A DNA stretch of 64,000 bases from Acanthosoma haemorrhoidale (taxonomy: Eukaryota; Arthropoda; Insecta; Hemiptera; Acanthosomatidae), in the NCBI GenBank assembly GCA_930367205.1, contig OV884015.1, forward strand, positions 104,472,509 through 104,536,508. Direction: 5' to 3'. The notes beneath the pieces are model-generated. The model worked only from the letters and a program-made list of their open reading frames with translations, made no database searches and was not told where the DNA came from. Positions 44,119-58,862 of this stretch are shown here, piece by piece. The position numbers and the translations under genes are program-made. Position 1 is the stretch's first letter. Every line of letters starts with the position of its first letter.

Positions 44119-45830
44119 AGGAACAGGTCGTCGGATTTGACGATAACATCCAGAGCGTAAAAAAGCGTAAAAATGTTTGTACCTGGCTCTAGGATTGAAC
44201 GATGACTCGCTTTCAATGACACTAAGAAGCGAAATGTTTTATTGATTCGTCCATTTCAGTAAATAACTGTGTGTACTTTTATTCCTATAATAAAATTATT
44301 ATTCGAAATGCACATGTACTTTATGGATCGTCATACAATGCTCTCGTCTCAGCGAGGTTTTAAAGCCACTTGTCACAATCTGTTATCGGCGTCTGTCAGA
44401 TGTCATCTGTTATCAACTCTGCTGTTTGTCTGTCTGTCATATGTTTGTATCTCGTTCTGTACTTTCTCATGCCTTCGATTGGACAGGGTGACCTTTAAGC
44501 TATATTTATAACATATTATGTATGTATTTTGCTTGTCTATATGTAAGTACACCGGTAAATTACACGAATTTGGACCGGAACAATGAATCGTTATGAAGGT
44601 TCAGTTGGTCAGTGATCTAAACATATAATCGTTAGGAGTTCGTTAAAGGTTCTCAAGACGTAGCTAAGAATATATTTAAAATTTTACATTTTTATTTACA
44701 TATCTTTATGTTTGATAAAAATTTAAGGCTTCGCCAAATATTCACAACAATTTAAATCATATGATGATTGATAAAGATATCTTTATATATCTTTTATGAA
44801 ATACCTTTGTTAAGTATACATAAAATCTCAACGCATGCATGTAGACGGTAAATCAAACATATTTAAATGTAATTGTGAGAGAAGTAAATAAATATTAAAT
44901 ATTGATTTATTAATAAAAAAATTTATTATAGTTGATATAACGGAATTTTACTATTCAAACATTTATGATAATCTTTATTGATCTTAGATTAAGTACCACC
45001 CCCTATTTATCCATTACTTAGGAATTTACTTTCACTTTAAGCACCGTTCCCTTAGATTTATATGCTACTTTTGCCCTAAGTACATATCTAATACTGTTTA
45101 AATTTTAAGCTCTCTATAAGAAGTTTCATGACCCCTTTCCACTTACCCTGAGGGTGAGAATTCTTTATTAGCCCTATAAAGTAGTGGGCAAACACTTAGC
45201 TTAAGTATATTTAGACTTGAGGCTTAGTAAAAAAGTGTGTGGTTAGGCTTAGGGCCTGGTCGCGAGGGCAACGAACTGTCAACTGACTCAGGGTTTCTAT
45301 ATCTCTCACTTATATGAATTTGTTTTTTGAAATATACGTTTATCGTTATAACTATTTTTAAATTAAATAATTATTATTATTATTAGCATTTCTATTATCA
45401 ATAATAAGCCAGGGAATTATTATAAAAAAAAAACAGAAAACAAAAATAAAAGAGTATACAATAACACTGCATCCAAATATTGCCAATGTGTGGTCAACAA
45501 ATGGATTTAACACTTTATGGTAATATAATATAAAAAAAACTCTGCTTTAGAATAGGTCATGTGCCATTTTTTTAATAATAGCGTTTTTATTAAAGTTTGT
45601 CTTGTCGTGTCTTATGGCTGTAGCAATAATAACATTTTAGTGTTAGCAGAATATAAAGAATGAGATAATAAAATAAATAAAAGTTGAATCAACGAAGACA
45701 ACTCTTTAGATATATTAAAATTTGATTTATCTAAAATAAATTCATAATTTTTCAATTGAGAATAAAGAACCAGCCTGAGATTTGTCTCAAACATAGATAT
45801 TTTTTTTAATTAAATTAAAGTCTCATTTTA
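44119..45830. other. unassigned AT-rich stretch
   Basis: No gene seen. On the minus strand near 44190 TCGTTCAATCCTAGAG is weakly B-box-like. Confidence 0.35.
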
Positions 45831-47095
45831 ACAACAACTTTATTATGATAAAATTACAATCTCCATTATCAGAAAATAAGTAATTGAGATAAATCTTCTC
45901 ATTTATAACATATTTACAATTCATCATTCACACAGTATTTACAAACAGCCCAGAGGCCTCCCAAATCCACATGGTTGTCACCTCCCTCGCATGCGAAAGA
46001 GGAAACGGAGTCTTGGGAAGTCCCCTACGCTCCTCCTTCAGCCGATAACCGGATACGAGCCAGTAGAGGCTGACCAAGAGCGCGAGAGCCACATACGCTC
46101 AGGACATGATTGGGAGAAACTGGCCATTGCCAGGACTTCCACTGTCACGTATTTATAGCAGGTCACGAGGCCACTGCCATTTTAGTCTCCGAGGAGGATT
46201 ATAGGGATGAGTGGTGCAGTGCATTAAATGTGCTAGGGTTAGGGTGGTTAGATAGGTTACTATGGAATTCCTTGACCTTGGAAGGGATGTTTTCAAGAAT
46301 GTAGGGTATATTAAAATCGTTATGAAGGGTTTTGTTGTGTGCGAAATAAGGGGCATTTACTATTGTCCACAGGACTTTTGATTGAAAGGATTGGATACGC
46401 TTGATGTTGGAATTTTTTGCTGTCCCCCACAGCTCTATTCCGTATGTCCAGATTGGCTTAAGTATGACTTTGTAAATTAGTAATTTGTTTTCTATTGAGA
46501 GATAGGATGCCCTTTGAAGTAGTCTGTACAGTTCTCTAAAGTGTCTTTTTAGCCTCGTATGTGGGCTCCTGGCTGATGAACGGCTGACGTTTGTCTAGAT
46601 GGAAGCCTAAGTACTAACTCGGTTACAGGGAAAGGAATGGAATGAAAAGAAACTAGTGGACAAGCTTGTGGCTGAGGGTGAAGGTAATGTGGGGACATTT
46701 GTAGCACCAATGCTCGATCTCATCAAGGTTTTTAAAGGTATACCTGGGTCTGAGTGGGATGACAGGACTGCAGTGTCATCTGCAAATGTGGCCAAGGTAT
46801 TGGGGGTAGAGGGATCATTCAGCGGTGTATAGATTATAGAGGATGGGGTTCAGACGCTTTCCTGTGGAAATCCTGCATTTATGGGATAGTAGTTAGAATA
46901 TTCTAAATCACAGCGGACTTGGAAGAAGCTGTTTGAAAGGTAGGACTGTAGGATTAGGAAAAGGGTCTGTGGTAAATATCTTTTGAGCTTGTAAAGCAAA
47001 CCTGCGTGCCAGACCCAGTCTAAAGCTTGAGCTATATCAAGAAAGGCAGCAGTGCAATACTGTTTGGTTTCAAGGGCTGAGGATAAACGAACATT
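45831..47095 (-). mobile_element. LINE family A, longest copy (1.27 kb), reaching RT core
   Basis: On the minus strand it starts near 47090 within the reverse transcriptase domain and runs to the family A 3' end near 45840. It is 5'-truncated like the rest but carries the catalytic part, which fixes family A as a Jockey-type LINE. The terminal hairpin is decayed. Confidence 0.92.
46207..47095 (-). pseudogene. family A reverse transcriptase remnant with FADD
   Basis: Reading the minus strand from 47090: AAFLDIAQALDWVWHAGLLY is motif A (usual form FLDI..AFD.VWH; here AFD has become ALD). LFLILQSYLSNSFFQV follows, then INAGFPQESV in place of AGVPQGSV. The catalytic box is TFADDTAVLSSHSDPG, with FADD at 46775-46786. 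Further on is the C-terminal KPIWTYGIELWG-type sequence. One or more in-frame stops (for example after QESV) and frameshifts near 46600 show it is dead. The protein would have copied element RNA at a nicked chromosomal target. Confidence 0.88.
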
Positions 47096-48125
47096 TTTAA
47101 AAACAAATGAAAATCAAGACAATGCATCGTGGGTAAAATTATTATTTCAGGGTTGCCTAAAAAATCATCCGTGGAATATTGGGTCATGCGCATTGCCCGA
47201 AGTAAAAACTCCTACAGGCTTAGCATGACTTACTGAACTGTACAATTCTATCAGGCACTTGAGAACGGAGGATGCTCAAAGAGGTTTTTAATTTTATGCT
47301 AATTCATTGGCTTAGCAACTCTTTAGACTAGTTAAAATACTAAAGCTACACAATGAAGGGTAAAAAGCAAATTTATTAAGCAAATGCCATTCTGTCACAA
47401 CACTCCGGTGTAAAGCAACATCTTCAGCTTTTCAATCCGGACACTTTTCTTACTCAGAGGAAACTTAAAAGGACTTAAGATGGAGAGAGAGAAAAAAAAA
47501 AGTTGTAGCTCGTTTGAATTTCCTTTTACCTTGAACCAACTTCACAATAAATCCAACTCTCCAACTTTAATACAACTCGTGATTGCTTTATTTTTTAGAT
47601 CTGTGTTGTTTATTTCGAAAAGAGATACCTTTTGGGTAATGGAGTGTGCTTTTTAAAAGTATAGCTCTTGACATCCTGACTGATAATTTGCAATATTTAT
47701 CGTGACTTTAAGTAGGACTACAAAAAAACATCATTAATATCGTATTCGAAACTTTTACCTGAGACATTTTAAATAAATATATATTTTTGGCTTTATGCTA
47801 TCCATGCACTGAGTATTGAAAGAAAAATATAGTTTTAGGTTACTGCCCTCAAATAGCATCTTGTATTTAACGCACAAGCGCTTTTGGGAGCTCACACTGA
47901 CATTTTCAACCTACAAAAAAATGACGTAAAAACTGTGAATAACAATATGGTGTCGAATATTCATAATATTAGTATATGATAATCAACAATCCATGAAACG
48001 CCTCTAAAAATCTATTAAAATGTGAAAAAAAAACCCACTTTATTCTGGGATGTTATCCCTTAAAGTTAACCTACGGGACAAACACGCCTATCTGACAAAA
48101 ATAATATAAATATACATGGATTAAA
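47096..48125. other. unassigned AT-rich stretch
   Basis: Nothing recognised. Confidence 0.35.
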
Positions 48126-48920
48126 CTAGATAGCGTTATGTTTGTTTCGTTATTCCTTTGTCAATGTTAGATTTTTTTTCTTTTGAGAGTCGATACCTTT
48201 AGGTTGCTATAGAAAGAAATTCCGTGTGATTATGTTTAAAACTGTCAGTTTTTACATAAAGTGCAAAAATAAGCATTTTTGACACTTTTTATTTTTATAA
48301 AGGCTAGAATGCGGCTGAGGTTCACAAAGAGATATGTGAAGTTTATGTTGTTGATTGTTTAACACAAGGCACGGGTCAGAATTAGTTTAAAAAATTTCAT
48401 TCTGGAGATTTTTCACTGTAAGATGACCAACGTTCTGGTCGACCAACTCAAGTTGATGATGGCAAAACGAAAGCTATAATTGAATGGAATCGTCGTATAA
48501 CTCTGCGAGAGATTGCAAAACAGTTAAATGTATCACACACAACAATTGAAAATCATATAAGACGTCTCGGACTTGAGAAGCTCGATATTTGGGTTCCGTC
48601 ACGACAATGCGAGGCCTTACACTTCTTTAGCAACCCATACGAAACTATTGGAGCTTGGTTGGGAAGTGATTTGGCATCCCCCATACAGCCCCGACCTTGC
48701 AGCATCGGATTATCATCTATTTCGTAGTTTACGAAACTTCTTAAATGATAAAATGTTCACTAATAACAATGATCTCAGATCGCACTTGGCTGAGATTTTT
48801 GCTGATAAGGACCAGAAGTACTATGAGCGCAGGATCATGAACTTACCAGAAACATGGCAAAAGGTCATCGAATAGGAGATATTTGACTGAGTATAGTTTT
48901 GATGAAAAAATTGATTTATA
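48126..48920 (+). mobile_element. mariner element, internally deleted (copy 2), ends lost
   Basis: It aligns with 3279-4139 from TAGATAGCGTTATGTTTG onward and shares the same internal deletion joint (TGGGTTCCGTCAC.ACAATGCGAGGCC). Both outer terminal repeats are missing: the left is replaced by unrelated sequence and the right by an AT run. It keeps the SGRPTQVDD linker that copy 1 lacks, so neither copy descends from the other. Confidence 0.9.
48298..48875 (+). pseudogene. mariner transposase remnant, DD34D motif retained
   Basis: The N-terminal domain is frameshifted, but pieces are clear: KEICEVY, a SGRPTQVDD linker, then the helix-turn-helix RRITLREIAKQLNVSHTTIE. After the deletion joint the frame 48573-48875 holds HDNARPYTS with the catalytic Asp, and 34 residues later the Asp of SDYHLF in YSPDLAASDYHLF, the DD34D spacing of mariners. 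The first catalytic Asp lies in the deleted segment. The tail ends at WQKVIE. Not active. Confidence 0.87.
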
Positions 48921-51394
<2,474 letters not shown>

Positions 51395-51444
51395 AGTGTT
51401 CACTGTTCAAGTCTGATTCTAACTGTCTGAAAAAGCGTTTTTTT

Positions 51445-52105
51445 TTTCGTTTTTTTAATTTCAAAACCTCTTTTATTTTTTATAAGTATACAATGAACAA
51501 AAATTTATATGGTTACAGTTTGCTCCTCTTACTGCGATGCGCTGATGCATTCGAAGGAGAGCATAAAATAAAATACATTTCGATCTGTAGTAAAAAATTC
51601 ATAAACACATCCACAACACTAGGTGATGAGGCTCACCTTCAGCTTATTACCGTGCACTAAAAACACAAAACACTAAAAACTAAAGCGTTCCAGCCATCGA
51701 TGGGGGAACGGAGCTGGGGTTATCGTGTTAAACACCGGGTTTGTCAAGTATTGCAAGGAGTCAAGAAACTTGATATGTCTACGTTGAATGAATTCATCCA
51801 CTGTAGGCAGCTCAAATATCTCATGAAGCTCGCTGTTGCTCCGCTGCTCGAATGAAGTACCTCTGACCACTTTCATCAGTATACCGTTTTGGAATTGTTG
51901 TAGTTTCTTAGCTGTTCTTAGCTGTGACGTATACGTCAGATAATGAAATAGCGGTGCACCATACAGCAGAGTAGGCCTGAGTATACTCTTGTAGATCAAC
52001 AGCTTGAGATGCAGTGACAGATTGGGGAAAGTCAATAAATACGTAAGCCGGTAAGACTTCGTGCGAGTATGCTTCAACTTCTTCGTAAAATGGAGGCTGA
52101 AAAAG
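51445..52105 (-). mobile_element. LINE family C, best copy
   Basis: On the minus strand it covers the reverse transcriptase C-terminus (52077-51673), the 3' UTR with hairpin AGGTGA-TGAGGC-TCACCT (51621-51638), GATGCATCAGCGCATCGC, and an A-rich end near 51450. The (GA)n run lies 50 bp beyond its 3' end. Confidence 0.88.
51673..52077 (-). CDS. family C reverse transcriptase C-terminal region (open, truncated)
   Basis: A 134-codon open frame: MKHTRTKSYRLTYLLTFPNL, then LLIYKSILRPTLLYGAPLF, FQNGILMKVVRG, EIFELPTVDEFIQRRHIKFL and a NPVFNTITPAPFPHRW end, with a stop at 51673. It matches the family B protein in plan and wording (RP.LL.G.PLF, F.NGIL, RRHIKF.DS, NPVF), showing B and C are related Jockey-like families. 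Text upstream of the ATG continues in family C style (KLKHTRTK), so the ATG is internal. The catalytic part is missing. Confidence 0.85.
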   Translation of the reverse strand: MKHTRTKSYRLTYLLTFPNLSLHLKLLIYKSILRPTLLYGAPLFHYLTYTSQLRTAKKLQQFQNGILMKVVRGTSFEQRSNSELHEIFELPTVDEFIQRRHIKFLDSLQYLTNPVFNTITPAPFPHRWLERFSF

Positions 52106-52845
52106 CTCAGAATTTCTGCTGTTTATAGGCAGGTCACTGCCGCCTACAGCAAATGAGAGAGCGTTTTATTTTGGCTAATCAGAGACGCCAGTGTATCATG
52201 TTCCGTAGTGAGCTCCGGCCATTTCGGGATCCTGAACTAGTCCTCTTTTTCTATATGGACGCCGAAGATGGTGTTTTCTCGTCCGAGAAGAGGGGAACTT
52301 CTGTTTATTCGTAGTGATCTAGTTGACACAACAGGCAATATTATTGAACTAGGAATAACGATATGTATAGGCATTCAGTATAGAAGAAAATGTAGAAACT
52401 CGATCTTCAATACTGGGAGGTGATGCAGAATAATGAAAATAAAACTGCGTCAATGTTTTTCGTCAGTTATACTTTAACTTTATTGAGCAATCACTTGAAA
52501 ACTCTCCATGACTGCATTACTCACTGTTGAAGCCGACATTATGGCAGCAAAGTTTACTTTAAGTAGGTCTTCAAAGTTTCTCCAGTGGCTAGATAATATA
52601 AAGAAAAAGCCAATCTTTCCTCAACGAGCAGAGTCTGTTTCTCCACTATTGCGACTAAAAACTTTACCCATCCCTTACTATGTACATTTCTTCTTGAAAG
52701 TTAACATACAATGAATATATAATTATATTCTAAAACAAAGATTGGCCTTTTCGAAAGATGTCTGACTACGGAAAATCTTGCTAACTGTCATAATAACTCT
52801 TTTATAAGTAGCTTTATTAAAGGAATTGTTAATTATAAATAGTAC
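52106..52845. other. unassigned stretch
   Basis: GC-richer to about 52320, then AT-rich. No gene seen. Confidence 0.35.
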
Positions 52846-53512
52846 GGTACTTAGGCTTCCATCTCGACAAACGACTGACCTGGAACTCACACACGAGGCT
52901 AAAAAGACAAGAACGAAACAGACGCTTTGGACAATTGTACAGACTACTTCAAAGGACATCCGATCTCTCAATAGAAAATAATTACTAATTTACAAAGTTA
53001 TACTTAAGCCAATCTGGACATACGGAATAGAGCTATGGGGGACAGCAAAAAAGACGAACATCAAGCGTACCAAATCCTTTCAATCGAAGTCCTGAGAACA
53101 ATAGTAAATACCCCTTATTATGTCAGCAACAAAACCATTCATAACGATCACACTGTATTGCACTGTACCACTCATCCCTATAATCCTCCTCGGAGATTGA
53201 AACGGCAGTGGCCTCGTGACCTGCTACAAATGCGTGACAGTGGGAGTCCTGGCAATGGCCAGTTTCTCCAATCATGTCCTGAGCGTATATGGCTCTCGCG
53301 CTCTTCTTCCCAAGACTCCGCTTCCTCTTTTGTATGCAAGCGTGGTTACAACCATGTGGGTTTGGGAGATCTCTGGCCTGTTTGTAAATTCTGTATGAAT
53401 GAGCGAGTGAATGAAAATTGTAAATATGGTATGGCATGAGAACATTTATCACAATTAATTATTGCCGAATTGAGGCAGATTGTAATTTTAGCACAATAAA
53501 GAAGTTATTATT
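52846..53512 (+). mobile_element. LINE family A copy with internal deletions
   Basis: It begins at TAGGCTTCCATCTCGACAAA, earlier in the ORF than most pieces, and passes IWTYGIELWGTAKKTNIKR. It has lost the LNIPYILELIPSKF block (joint near 53147) and part of the 3' UTR (joint near 53306), and ends at GCACAATAAAG near 53500. Confidence 0.88.
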
Positions 53513-54472
53513 ATAAATAAATTATATGACTCCTGACTAACCAATGCGCTGTCAGCGAGACCAGAGGTATTTCTGCTGTTTGAATTCTCTTGAATTCCTG
53601 TTGAACTTTGACATCGCTATAGGGAAGTTGAAGACGATACAAGATAAAAGGAAGTTGTTCCACTAAGGGCGGCGATAGCAGATATCGGTTCTTCTGGAAA
53701 TAAAGACCCTCTCCTTCTGAACAGGTGATGATGTCAGCTATAAATAACTCAAGAGAACAAACAGAGAATATGAACCTCTCCTTCAAAGAGAAAGCCTACC
53801 ACTCTTCATAGCTTCAGCGGAGTATCCATAAAAGTCTGTGATCCGCGAGCGATCATCTCTCAAGAGATTTGAAAGATGGCACAGACAGCCTCTATGATGA
53901 AGTCATCAAGAGCTGGGACATAAATATTAATGGCCAATCAGCGCCCTGCTCCTGTCTTAATTTATCGCCGTTAATTATTTCATCTTCGCTAATTAATTCT
54001 GTCGGATCCGAGGACTAATTGCTGTTTACTTTACGAAGTCTTAATGGATTTGTTACAACTTTATCAGCCTTATAACATTGATTATAACTCGCTTCTTTTT
54101 TTATCTACTTGATTGAATATTTTAAATGATCGCTGCTCCATTTGCCCAGACAGAAGAAACAGGCGTTGCATTCAAACGTATATCATCCTGTCTGTCTTTC
54201 TGTTTAGTGGAAAGAAGGATAGACAAAATTATATGCAATTTTTTCTATATATTTGTATACATTTTTGTTATTATTTTTTTATTTATTTGTTGAAAAATTC
54301 ATTTCCCATCCTGTAAGGTTTCGGAAATGAAATGAATACTTGTACTTGAATTGAATACTAAGTATAATAAAATTCACACCCGCTCTAAAAACAGCTGATT
54401 AAGAAAAAAGAACATATTCCTTAGGCAGCTCCATATTCCTCAGAGCTATCATTTGAAAAAAATCATCATTAA
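53513..54472. other. unassigned stretch
   Basis: GC-richer at 53540-53900 with a 91-codon minus-strand frame (53511-53786) of no known family. The rest is AT-rich. Confidence 0.35.
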
Positions 54473-54718
54473 ACAGCTTTAATATGATAAAATTACAATC
54501 TGCCTCATTGGGCAATAAGTAATTGTGATAAAAGAGCTCATTCATACCATATTTACAATTTATCATTTACTCGCTCATTCATACTATATATACAGACAGC
54601 CCAGAGACCTCCCAAGTCCACATGGTTGTCACCTCCCACGCAGGCGAAAGAGGAAGCTGAGTCTTGGGAAGTCCCCCTCGCTCTTCCGTCACCGGATACG
54701 AGCCAGCGGAGGCTGATT
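54473..54718 (-). mobile_element. LINE family A 3' UTR fragment
   Basis: On the minus strand from CAGCCTCCGCTGGCTCGTAT to the terminal AATTTTATCATATTAAAG; near 54690 about 15 bp of the UTR are missing. Confidence 0.88.
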
Positions 54719-56384
54719 TAAAACAGTATACAACAAATAAAAATTATCATGAAAAAAAAAGATGTAGAAATTATTATAATGGAAAAAAACACAGCTGTTT
54801 CTTTGATGGTAATGTTTCTTTTCACTGTACGTCAATCCCCATTAATGGCCTTTTGTACTCTCTCTCTTACAGAATAATGACACGTTGAAGTAGTCATTTA
54901 TGATAAGTACCATATGCACAATAATAAAATACAGCAGGCATATTTGACACTTTATTCATCTCATGTTTAAACGAAAATTATTCGGATGAATTGAGCTAAT
55001 TAATACAGTGGTCTGGATCTGTTCCTCTGTCTAATATGAGTTAGGATCTATTCTCTGTAAACTGAGTACCTAACCCATCACTGTGCCAGAGGCTATAATG
55101 ATTTTCTCCCTAACGGTTAGCTAAGGATCCAATTTTACTCGGAGATTAAAGATGAAATGACCTCGAGATCTCCTGAAGCGTACCCGTCATCTGGTCGACT
55201 AATGTTATTTCCCGTTTATTGCTGTGTTATTATTAAGTGGTATTACTCTACCACGGTTGCCGAAGAAAAAAAAATTAGCTGATATATTTGATAACCTTAC
55301 CTATGACAAGAAGTAGCCCTCTCTCATGGATCATCAAACATCAATTTTTAATGTTTTAATATCAATAAACCTTCGGCGTCCTTATCGAGAGATGGAACTA
55401 GCTCTCACTAGGGGTGCTGGTGTAGTCGCCGCTGATTGACCAGAATAATGGCCTTTATAATTGGTTGGAATAAGCCAGCCCCTCATTGGCTGTGCGCAGA
55501 AATCTACCTGCCTATATAATCCAGACACTTATAAATAACACTGATCTTTCTCTGAGCATATGCCCACACTGCTTTACTTGAGACTTGCCTTTCTGTTTAA
55601 TTACCTCTACAGCTTTTTATCTCTAACCTGCTAGATTTAGTCTTGGCGCTGACAGCCTCCATAGCACTTCCGCTAAATTACCATCTCTTTGGAAGGGATC
55701 TCTTCCATGCACACAACGGCTGCTGGGAGTACCTATTAGCGTCTTTTCCTGCGTTCCAGTATTTCCGGTTCACGTTCGCCTGTGGGATTCGGACGGTTTT
55801 CGCTTACCCTCAGATACCGAGTTTGAAATTGTAGTCATTCAAAGACCACGTAAACTTCCTGTAACACCTAGCCTGGACCTCCGGAACACAGTGCACTGCC
55901 GAGGCACACTTTCTAAGATCTTATAGAGTCAGATCAATAAAGAAATACGAATTAAGCGGCCTGCTAACTAGGCCGCCAGCAAAGGCTAAAAAAGATCACG
56001 GGTTCATATTTTTCTTACGCCCGCTGGGCATTGGTTTTGTTCGTCGAGACCTTCACCGACGGGTGTGTCCGACATTATGCATAAAACAAAACTATTATTG
56101 TCTCTCAAAAGTTTGTATCTGTATTTTTTGTATATTCATTTGAATTATGTAATGTTTTGCTTTTAAGCTGGGTCTTTAGATAGTTAAAATGGTAGAAAAA
56201 CCTTACTAACTTTTCACGGTTTTAATTCTTCGAAGCATTCCCCGGAGACTTAGAGATACCTTATATTATGTTATATGCTTTCACAGTTACGATTGAGTTT
56301 AACTATTTTTGTGATATCTCAACAATAGTCCTTGTAGTTCCTACTTTTAACCAATTCGCAATATAATTCTCTGTTTCCCGCTAG
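54719..56384. other. unassigned stretch with LTR- or promoter-like patch
   Basis: No gene recognised. The patch 55430-55960 is GC-richer and listed separately. Confidence 0.35.
55480..55945 (+). promoter_or_regulatory. possible promoter to poly(A) unit
   Basis: ATTGG (55484-55488), TATATAA (55513-55519) and, 420 bp later, AATAAA (55936-55941), in a GC-richer patch. This order fits a solo LTR or a short transcription unit, but no matching ends or partner copy are visible here. Confidence 0.2.
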
Positions 56385-56392
56385 AGGTCGAT

Positions 56393-56466
56393 GACACGTG
56401 TCAGTAGCGGAAGTGCCCACGTGTCTATGCCATCTATATATAGGAGGCAGTAAAGTGCTTGCACTT
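56393..56466 (+). promoter_or_regulatory. promoter-like cluster: two CACGTG boxes, TATA, initiator
   Basis: The palindrome GACACGTGTC (56393-56402), a second CACGTG at 56418-56423 and TATATATA at 56435-56442 precede a GCACTT at 56461-56466. The A of that motif lies 28 bp after the TATA start, where an initiator is expected. The spacing is what a eukaryotic core promoter with bHLH-type E-boxes would show. No known gene follows. Confidence 0.35.
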
Positions 56467-56517
56467 AGCTGCAATTATAATTAGTTAATTATCGACATTT
56501 ATCTGTGGCCATTAGCG

Positions 56518-56566
56518 ATGGCGGGAATGCGGTCATCCGGACAGTTAGTTAATGTAACGGAGGATA
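56518..56566 (+). other. possible short first coding exon
   Basis: About 55 bp after the initiator, GCGATGG begins a frame (MAGMRSSGQLVNVTED) that reaches a GTAAGC donor at 56567. The frame itself closes soon after, so splicing would be needed. A next exon cannot be identified in this window. Confidence 0.2.
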
Positions 56567-57807
56567 GTAAGCTATTGTAAACTTACTAGTTAACTACTAA
56601 AATAATTAGTAATGACATACCGTATACAATAATAGTTTTGAAACGTATCAATTGTCAAATTGCGTTCAGCGATTCCTGAGTGTACCTCGTACCAACTAAC
56701 AGACGTTACTAATGCTATTTACAGTTAATTAATTTACAGATTATGATTAGAAATTATCCACAAAATACTTTAATATTAATTTAAATCAAGAGTCAATCAA
56801 TCCCTCCCTTTAGCGATCTCAAATCCACAGTGTTTTCCATTCGACTAAACTTGAGCTTAAATCACCAATTAACTTTGCATGATTAAAACTATGGCTTTGA
56901 AAATAATATCGGTCAATTTAGGCATGTTATGTTCACCCCATCCCATACTGATATATAATATATATTTAATTACAGTGATAGTTAGTAGTCTATTATCTGA
57001 AATGTATTTTTGGTTTAAGGTGAAACTAATATAATTTTCCTTTCTGATCTTACCTTTGAATACTTTTAAACATGTAATTAACATAAATTTCTTGAGGCAG
57101 CCTCAAGCCTAAGTAATTTATGTTGGCATAATTGTGTTCCATCGATGATCTAAGGTGATGTTAACCAGTTGGGACAGATTTAGTTTCAAACACCTTCTGC
57201 TAACTCAATCATGAGGGAGTTAGAGTTAGTGAATACACAACTAGTTGATAGTTCAAAGGTCAGTGGTGAGTCTGTACATTTAATATTCTGTCTGGTGCAG
57301 TTTGGCTGTACGTAATTAACCCTCTGGCGACAGTCGGAAACTCGACGCTAGAGAAATCGGGCAAAAACTAAATCGTGTTTTGTTTATAGTTCAAAGAACA
57401 TCGCCCCCCCCCCACCTCTCCGAAAAAAAACTACCACGATACAGGATAAAGTTTTGATCTGAGTTTAGAGAGATGGTTTAGTTAAACAATGCTTGAAAAA
57501 CCCGCCTTAAAAAAAACTTGATGGAAGTTCTTGATCAAAGTAGCGGAATATCAGGGACCAGATGAAAAGAATATTTAATACCTCGATGAATTGGAGATCT
57601 GTCTAGCTTGTGTGTTTTTTAATAATTTTAAATTCGTTTCAAGTCTAGTAAGTTTTTTTTTATTCGAGGCTCAATGTTTTACTGTGACTCAACTTAAACG
57701 AACAAGTCTTTCAAACATATTCGGTTGGTGGCAAAATCATTCTAATAACCATATTATTCTTTGAGGAAATAATTGTTCTGCTGGCTTTAATTTAATTTAT
57801 CAAAAAT
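56567..57807. other. unassigned AT-rich stretch
   Basis: A C-run near 57400. No gene seen. Confidence 0.35.
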
Positions 57808-57862
57808 TATATTCTTCTTCCTACCTTTACTTGTATTTTATTCAATTTTTTTACATTATAAA
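57808..57862. repeat. end of repeat block R (partial)
   Basis: TTCTTCCTACCTTTACTTGT and neighbours match the last 50 bp of the blocks at 58185 and 60265. Confidence 0.7.
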
Positions 57863-57904
57863 AAAAAGTTTTTTTTCTGTATTAAAATTTTAAAAATTAA
57901 AGTT

Positions 57905-58072
57905 TTGGCTAAAAACCAGCACTGTACTGGTAAAACTTTTAAATACGTATCCCTACTCAACTTCATCAAGTCTATTTCTGAAATAATCTTATTCAACATG
58001 CTTAAATTCAAAATAGTCTAACTTCTATATCTATATCCTTCTATAATTTTGTATAACTTAGAAGCCTTGAAT
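57905..58072. repeat. repeat block Q, copy 1
   Basis: AACCAGCACTGTACTGGTAA through AACTTAGAAGCCTTGA, about 165 bp, nearly identical to 58704-58862. It contains the short palindrome CCAGCACTGTACTGG-like sequence. Confidence 0.9.
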
Positions 58073-58184
58073 TTTTTCTGTAATTAAATATTAAAACCAT
58101 TTCTTTCATTATTTTGTAATTAGTTCTTGCTTTCTCATGGTTCCGAAGTTGTCTGTATCGATTTAATATTTTACAGATTACCTA

Positions 58185-58490
58185 GGATTTGTTAGTTGAC
58201 AGTGATGCGATAGTTGACACTCTTAAACCACATAACCCCCCGTTTGAAATTTCCAATTGAAATGCTCTGGAAAGATTAGTTGTATAAGAAGTTATTCTTC
58301 TACATCTATGGAATAGATAGATTCTTTGAGTAGAGTAGGTTAGCTGGTGGGTGTGTTTCATTTAATATATGGGGGGCAGCTGGCCTGAAATGTACACGAG
58401 GTTTGTGAATTTTGATTACGAGGAAAGTTCATTTTATATTCTTCTCCCTACCTTTATTTGTATGTTATTCAATTTTTTTTACAGCTTTTA
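58185..58490. repeat. repeat block R, copy 1
   Basis: About 300 bp, repeated at 60265-60580 in the same orientation (GTTAGTTGACAGTGATGC, then AAGTTATTCTTCTACATC, then TTTCATTTAATATATGG). No coding sense. The family is unknown. Confidence 0.9.
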
Positions 58491-58703
58491 TGATTTAATT
58501 TATAAAGAATCTAGTATAACGGGAGAATGAAATGGTATTAATAAAAAATAAATAAAGCTTTGTAAACAATCTACATTTATAATTTAGAATATTCAAGTTT
58601 AGTTAAATTTATAAATTTGGAAGAATTTGAAGGTTTCAACATTTAATTGAGTTTTGTTATTTCTGAATGGTACTGGTTACAACAAACATCTAACCGTGAC
58701 CAA

Positions 58704-58862
58704 TGGCTAAAAAACCAGCACTGTACTGGTAAAACTTTTAAGTACGTATCCCTACTTAACTTCATCAAGTCTATTTCTGAAATAATCTTATTCAACATGC
58801 TTAAATTCAAAATAGTCTAACTTCTATATCCTAACTTTGTATAACTTAGAAGCCTTGATCAA
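58704..58862. repeat. repeat block Q, copy 2
   Basis: Partner of 57905-58072. In both places Q follows the end of an R block, so R-spacer-Q is a duplicated unit. Confidence 0.9.

Noticed and set aside
53511..53786. 91-codon minus-strand frame
   Set aside because: It overlaps the end of a LINE copy, has no recognised motif and no promoter or splice signal nearby.
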